The notes beneath the pieces were generated by a model that was not told the DNA's origin, ran no database searches, and saw only the letters and a list, made by a program, of their open reading frames with translations. Both the position numbers and the translations under genes were made by a program. This document shows positions 13,647 through 16,859 of a stretch of 16,859 bases of DNA, one piece after another. How positions within the stretch are numbered: position 1 is the stretch's first letter; each line of letters starts with the position of its first letter. Where the stretch lies: the NCBI GenBank assembly GCA_030647575.1, contig JAUSJS010000374.1:1-16859 (forward strand), in the 5' to 3' direction. The stretch comes from Candidatus Limnocylindrales bacterium. GTDB taxonomy: Bacteria > Chloroflexota > Limnocylindria > Limnocylindrales > CSP1-4.

Positions 13647-14384
13647 TCAAGCAGCCGCTCGAGGTCGGGCTCGGACCCGCCGGATCGGCGTCAGATCGGC
13701 CTTTGTAGTCCCGGCATGTATGTTCCGCCACATCGAAAGTGCCGAGACCCTCCCGACTGGCCGACGCAGCCATGCGCCGATCCCGCGGCCATCCATTGGG
13801 AACGCGGCGCGCAACATCGCGCCATGTGCGGCGATCCGTTCGCGGTTCGTTCGCCCAGGCGCCACGATGACCCAGCCCGATACGGCCACTGGATCCCAGC
13901 CTCGCTCCTCGGCGATGCGCCACGCGAGTCGCACCTTGCGGTCGAACGTTCCGATGATCTCGTTGACATCGGCGATGTCCGTCTTGAGCTCGATGACGAG
14001 CAGCGACCGGTGCGCCACGTTCCAGGCCACGAGATCGATGATCCCACGCTCGCCATAGATCGAGAACGAGACCTCCGGGGCGAGACTCCACCCAGGGAAT
14101 CGGCGTGGGAATGTATCCGCCACAACCTCGTGCAATCGGGAATGACGGGCATTCAGGAGTCGATCGAGATCGCCGGCCCGCCACCGAGCGACGACCTCGA
14201 CGCGCATGTCGAGTGCCGCGCCCACGCGCCGAAGGGCATCGAGCGACTGCGAGCCCACGTGACCTCGCTCGATCCTGGAGATCGTCACCTGTGACGTGCC
14301 AGCTTTGGCTGCCAGGTCGCCTTGTCGCCATCCTCGCCGCTGCCGCACTGTCCGGACCGCCGTCCCGAATCGCTGATCGTCCAC
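13647..14384 (-). CDS. XRE-type HTH fused to a PD-(D/E)XK nuclease-like domain
   Basis: A 245-residue protein from the GTG at 14384, which begins exactly at the HTH (VDDQRFGTAVRTVRQRRGW). A longer form from the GTG at 14441 is open but adds a non-family extension. Residues about 5-60 are a Cro/C1-type HTH with the recognition region TSQVTISRIERG. Residues about 95-210 contain YGERGIIDLVAW (D117) followed by LLVIELKTDI (E132-x-K134), the D...ExK pattern of the restriction-endonuclease-like fold. This could be an active DNA-cutting or a degenerate binding domain. The last 25-30 residues overlap repeat copy C and look like a chance extension past the usual AWLRRP ending. It is divergent from nrdJ across a large regulatory gap, so regulation of nrdJ is possible but unproven. 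Confidence 0.78.
   Translation of the reverse strand: MDDQRFGTAVRTVRQRRGWRQGDLAAKAGTSQVTISRIERGHVGSQSLDALRRVGAALDMRVEVVARWRAGDLDRLLNARHSRLHEVVADTFPRRFPGWSLAPEVSFSIYGERGIIDLVAWNVAHRSLLVIELKTDIADVNEIIGTFDRKVRLAWRIAEERGWDPVAVSGWVIVAPGRTNRERIAAHGAMLRAAFPMDGRGIGAWLRRPVGRVSALSMWRNIHAGTTKADLTPIRRVRARPRAAA
13694..13735 (+). repeat. 42-bp dispersed repeat, copy C
   Basis: Same orientation as copy B and 2.7 kb from it. It lies inside the 3' end of the HTH-nuclease reading frame, where it encodes part of an atypical C-terminal tail (RNIHAGTTKADL). Confidence 0.8.
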
Positions 14385-14460
14385 GTGAGCAGTCTGCCGC
14401 GGACCAAGTACCTGGCACTCATCGGGAGCCGAAAACCGCACACACGTTCGATATCATGCC

Positions 14461-14577
14461 AGTGGACAACCCTACTCCCAACCGTGGACAACCTACCCCC
14501 GGATCGTGGACGACTCCTCCCCCAACGTGGAGATCACCCACCCGAGCGTGGATGAACCGCCCGTGAGCGTGGAACGT
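14461..14577 (+). promoter_or_regulatory. Phased array of six GTGGA motifs (DnaA-box-like)
   Basis: GTGGA starts at 14462, 14484, 14506, 14527, 14548 and 14569, i.e. every 22, 22, 21, 21 and 21 bp, about two helical turns. All are in the same orientation. The first two extend to AGTGGACAA and CGTGGACAA, eight of nine bases of the high-GC DnaA box (TGTGGACAA). The third (CGTGGACGA) and fifth (CGTGGATGA) are weaker, and the fourth and sixth keep only the core. C-runs fill the rest of each unit. It lies between the divergent HTH-nuclease gene and nrdJ, directly before the NrdR boxes. Confidence 0.6.
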
Positions 14578-14582
14578 CCAAA

Positions 14583-14598
14583 CCACCACATCTAGCGC
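14583..14598 (+). promoter_or_regulatory. NrdR box 1
   Basis: CCACCACATCTAGCGC matches all six core positions of the NrdR box (C4, A6, A8, T9, T11, G13), although its flanks are not palindromic. It is centred 33 bp upstream of box 2; paired boxes about three turns apart are the normal NrdR arrangement. Confidence 0.72.
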
Positions 14599-14615
14599 AC
14601 CGAGCCACCAAGCAA

Positions 14616-14631
14616 CCACAACATCTTGTGG
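14616..14631 (+). promoter_or_regulatory. NrdR box 2
   Basis: CCACAACATCTTGTGG is a near-perfect palindrome (only the central C/C pair fails) and matches the NrdR core. It ends 8 bp before the -35 of nrdJ, well placed for ATP/dATP-responsive repression by NrdR. Confidence 0.82.
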
Positions 14632-14639
14632 TTTACCTC

Positions 14640-14668
14640 TTGACGACCCATCCTTCGAGGCGTAACGT
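14640..14668 (+). promoter_or_regulatory. nrdJ: nrdJ promoter
   Basis: TTGACG (14640-14645), 17 bp, TAACGT (14663-14668): the best sigma-70-type promoter in the window. Initiation is expected near 14675, giving a leader of about 150 nt. Confidence 0.75.
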
Positions 14669-14674
14669 TCATGG

Positions 14675-14825
14675 GGTCGCCTGATCGAACGAGACGCCCA
14701 ACACGCCCCTCCGCCGACCGCATCCGTCGGCCCGAGGCGCGGCCCCCAGACCCTCTCGGGACACCGACGACGCAATCGGTGGCAGCTACCACCAACACGA
14801 CCCACGCGGAGGAGGAGCGAGGCAG
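14675..14825 (+). other. Structured 5' leader of nrdJ
   Basis: Three successive perfect 6-bp stems are visible: GCCGAC/GTCGGC (14713-14731), CCCGAG/CTCGGG (14731-14760) and CACCGA/TCGGTG (14762-14781). An unstructured stretch and the GGAGGAGGAG ribosome binding site (14808-14817) follow. No cobalamin-riboswitch signature was recognised. Confidence 0.45.
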
Positions 14826-16859
14826 ATGGCACGAGCAGCGAGCGACGCGACCCCGGTCATGGATCCCGACGCCCAGACCAGGTCCAAGGCCAAGCGAGCC
14901 GCCGGGCGCGCGACCACCGGAACCGCTACCGCTCCCTCCCACCTGACCGGCCCCTACGGCGCCAGCTTCGGTGGCGTCGCCCCCGACGGCTCCCCCACCC
15001 GCGGCCTGACCTTCGAGCGCCGCTGGACCCGCCCGGGCGTCCACCCTTACGACGAGATCACCTGGGAGTACCGCACGGCCGGCATCGCCAACGAGAGCGG
15101 CAAGAGCGTCTTCGAGCAGAAGGACGTCGAGGTCCCCGACTTCTGGAGCCAGCTCGCCACCAACGTCGTCGTGTCCAAGTACTTCCGCGGCCACCTCGGC
15201 ACCCCGGAACGCGAGACCAGCGTCCGCCAGCTGATCGACCGCGTCGTCAACACGATCACCGCCTGGGCCGAGACCCAGCACTACTTCGCCACCGACGCAG
15301 ACCTCCAGACCTTCCAGGCCGAGCTGACCCACCTGCTCGTCCACCAGAAGATGAGCTTCAACTCGCCGGTCTGGTTCAACGTCGGCATCGAGCAGCGGCC
15401 CCAATGCAGTGCCTGCTTTATCAACTCGGTCGAGGACACGATGTCCTCGATCATGGACCTGGCCAAGACGGAGGCGATGCTCTTCAAGTTCGGCTCGGGC
15501 GCGGGAAGCAACCTGAGCACCATCCGCTCTTCCCGCGAGAAGATGGCCGGCGGCGGCACGGCCAGCGGCCCCGTCTCCTTCATGAAGGGCTACGACTCGT
15601 TCGCGGGCGTCGTGAAATCGGGTGGAAAGACCAGGCGCGCGGCCAAGATGGTGATTCTCGACGCCGGCCACCCGGACATCCTCGACTTCATCGACTCGAA
15701 GGCCCACGAGGAACAGAAGGCCTGGGCCCTGATCGAGGCCGGCTACGACCCCTCCTTCACCGGTGAGGCCTACGGCAGCGTCTTCTTCCAGAACGCCAAC
15801 CACAGCGTCCGCGTGACCGACGACTTCATGAAGACCGTGGTCGACGACAGCGACTGGACGACCCACGCAGTCGTCGCGCCCCACGACCCGATGGGCACCT
15901 ACAAGGCTCGCGACATCTTCCGCAAGATGGCCGACGCCGCCCACCTTTGCGGCGACCCGGGCATCCAGTACGACACCACGATCAACGACTGGAACCCGGT
16001 GTCGAACAGCGCACGGCAGTACGCCACAAATCCGTGCTCAGAATTTAGCTTTTTGAATGACACCAGCTGCAATCTGGCCAGCGTCAATCTCATGAAATTC
16101 GTGCGACAGGACGGCGAGTTCGACGTCGACGACTATCGATACGCCTGCCGGGTGACGATCACCGCACAGGAGATCCTGGTCGACAACGCGAGCTACCCGA
16201 CGCCGCGGATCGAGGAGAACAGCCACAAGTTCCGCCCACTCGGCCTGGGCTACGCGAATCTGGGCGCGCTCCTCATGAGCCGCGGCCTCGCCTATGACGG
16301 CGACCGTGGACGCAACTTCGCCGCCGCCCTGACGGCGATCATGACCGCTGAGGCATACCGCCAGAGCGCGATCATCGCCCGCGACCATGGCGGACCGTTC
16401 CTCGAATATCGCAAGAACGAGGAACCGTTCCTGCGCGTCATCGGCATGCATCGCGATGCCGCGTATCAGATTCCCGAGGAAGGTGTCCCGACCGACGTGC
16501 TCGAGGCGTCTCGTCGTCTGTTTGACGAGGCGCTCGAGCTCGGCCGGGAGCACGGCTATCGAAACGCGCAGATAAGTCTGCTCGCTCCAACTGGAACCAT
16601 ATCTTTCATGATGGATTGCGACACGACCGGGATCGAGCCGGACATCGCGCTCGTCAAGTACAAGAAGCTGGTCGGCGAGGGCTTCCTCAAGATCGTCAAC
16701 CAGACCGTTCCGTCGGCCCTGCGCAAGCTCGGCTATGGTGCGGAGCAGGTCTCCGAGATCCTCGAGTACATCAACGAGCACGAGACGATCGAAGGCGCGC
16801 CGCACCTCAAGCCGCAGCACCTGCCGGTCTTCGACTGCGCGTTCAAGCCGGCCAACGGC
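14826..16859 (+). CDS. nrdJ: Class II (adenosylcobalamin-dependent) ribonucleotide reductase, N-terminal 678 codons
   Basis: Reduces ribonucleotides to deoxyribonucleotides for DNA synthesis, using adenosylcobalamin to form a thiyl radical, so it works with or without oxygen. The start ATG is 8 nt after GGAGGAG. Residues 1-45 are a variable Ala/Thr-rich extension with no ATP-cone. Key residues are the redox cysteine C197 (CSACFI), the radical cysteine C404 with E406 (NPCSE), and the second redox cysteine C415 (TSCNLAS). The nucleotide-site motifs FGSGAGSNLS and LAPTGTISFMMDCD (587-600) are also present. The frame is intact to the right edge; the C-terminal part with the shuttle cysteines is outside. 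Codons around SGGKTRR, NPCSEFSFLND and ISLLAPTGTIS are conspicuously AT-richer than the rest. The upstream NrdR boxes indicate control by NrdR. Confidence 0.96.
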   Translation, partial: MARAASDATPVMDPDAQTRSKAKRAAGRATTGTATAPSHLTGPYGASFGGVAPDGSPTRGLTFERRWTRPGVHPYDEITWEYRTAGIANESGKSVFEQKDVEVPDFWSQLATNVVVSKYFRGHLGTPERETSVRQLIDRVVNTITAWAETQHYFATDADLQTFQAELTHLLVHQKMSFNSPVWFNVGIEQRPQCSACFINSVEDTMSSIMDLAKTEAMLFKFGSGAGSNLSTIRSSREKMAGGGTASGPVSFMKGYDSFAGVVKSGGKTRRAAKMVILDAGHPDILDFIDSKAHEEQKAWALIEAGYDPSFTGEAYGSVFFQNANHSVRVTDDFMKTVVDDSDWTTHAVVAPHDPMGTYKARDIFRKMADAAHLCGDPGIQYDTTINDWNPVSNSARQYATNPCSEFSFLNDTSCNLASVNLMKFVRQDGEFDVDDYRYACRVTITAQEILVDNASYPTPRIEENSHKFRPLGLGYANLGALLMSRGLAYDGDRGRNFAAALTAIMTAEAYRQSAIIARDHGGPFLEYRKNEEPFLRVIGMHRDAAYQIPEEGVPTDVLEASRRLFDEALELGREHGYRNAQISLLAPTGTISFMMDCDTTGIEPDIALVKYKKLVGEGFLKIVNQTVPSALRKLGYGAEQVSEILEYINEHETIEGAPHLKPQHLPVFDCAFKPANG

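Noticed and set aside
13398..14294. 298-residue plus-strand open frame
   Set aside because: It is antisense to the HTH-nuclease gene, which has clear domain motifs; this frame starts inside the ROK operator.
14461..14577. CRISPR-like array or repetitive coding sequence
   Set aside because: Units are only 21-22 bp with no unique spacers. The mix of 21 and 22 bp spacing breaks any reading frame, so it is neither CRISPR nor a repeat protein.
14385..14825. Chromosomal replication origin
   Set aside because: DnaA-box-like motifs are present, but no dnaA, dnaN, gyrB or parAB genes and no clear AT-rich unwinding region are in the window. Promoter control fits better; not fully excluded.
14675..14825. 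Cobalamin riboswitch in the nrdJ leader
   Set aside because: The conserved B12-box and receptor core were not recognised. B12 riboswitches usually control the B12-independent alternative enzyme, not NrdJ itself.
14671..14946. 91-residue plus-strand open frame as a small gene
   Set aside because: Its ATG lies only 2 nt after the -10 of nrdJ, before the expected transcription start. The peptide is Arg/Pro-rich without motifs and overlaps nrdJ.
14592..15944. 450-residue minus-strand open frame
   Set aside because: It is the antisense of the nrdJ coding region and its promoter. The product is low-complexity Gly/Val/Asp-rich, typical of GC-rich shadow frames.

Overview
The window is 16.9 kb of strongly GC-rich bacterial DNA, about two-thirds G+C by eye. 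It is densely packed, with genes on both strands. The gene styles suggest an uncultivated Chloroflexota lineage (Limnocylindria/Ellin6529-like) or a neighbouring high-GC phylum: a B12-dependent NrdJ, a CcsB/ResC-type cytochrome c maturation protein, an HTH plus nuclease-like protein, and apparently leaderless mRNAs. That placement is inference from family resemblance, not a computed result. I saw no rRNA, tRNA, CRISPR array, transposase or phage gene.

Left block (1-6565, all minus strand, in reading order from the right): an atypical NAD(P)-binding SDR protein overlaps by 4 bp a membrane-anchored helical protein of unknown function. Then come leucyl aminopeptidase (pepA), a compact prepilin peptidase, a coiled-coil M23 murein hydrolase and the start of glucose-1-phosphate adenylyltransferase (glgC, cut by the window edge). 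Middle block (6589-10643): adenosine deaminase (+) converges on a NagD-like HAD phosphatase (-). The latter diverges from a plus-strand set: NYN/YacP-like nuclease, membrane zinc-ribbon protein and CcsB. Right block (10644-16859): a repeat-rich intergenic region, an exported dienelactone-hydrolase-family enzyme (+), a convergent ROK regulator (-), an HTH plus PD-(D/E)XK nuclease-like protein (-), and the 5' 678 codons of a class II ribonucleotide reductase (nrdJ, +), cut by the right edge.

Three regulatory patterns stand out. (1) Seven genes have a TANNNT hexamer ending exactly 6 or 7 nt before the start codon, as expected for leaderless mRNAs. At the SDR/add pair the two opposed hexamers share two bases inside a 23-bp gap. 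(2) The control region of nrdJ has six GTGGA motifs at 21-22 bp spacing (DnaA-box-like), then two NrdR boxes, a TTGACG-N17-TAACGT promoter and a hairpin-rich leader. (3) A 42-bp repeat occurs three times (10823, 10970, 13694). Two copies form an inverted pair resembling a tiny MITE, and the third lies in the 3' end of the HTH-nuclease gene.

Functionally the window mixes housekeeping jobs: glycogen precursor synthesis, peptidoglycan turnover, peptide and purine salvage, cytochrome c maturation and dNTP synthesis. No single pathway links them. The novelty lies mainly in the regulatory DNA and in a few poorly characterised proteins.
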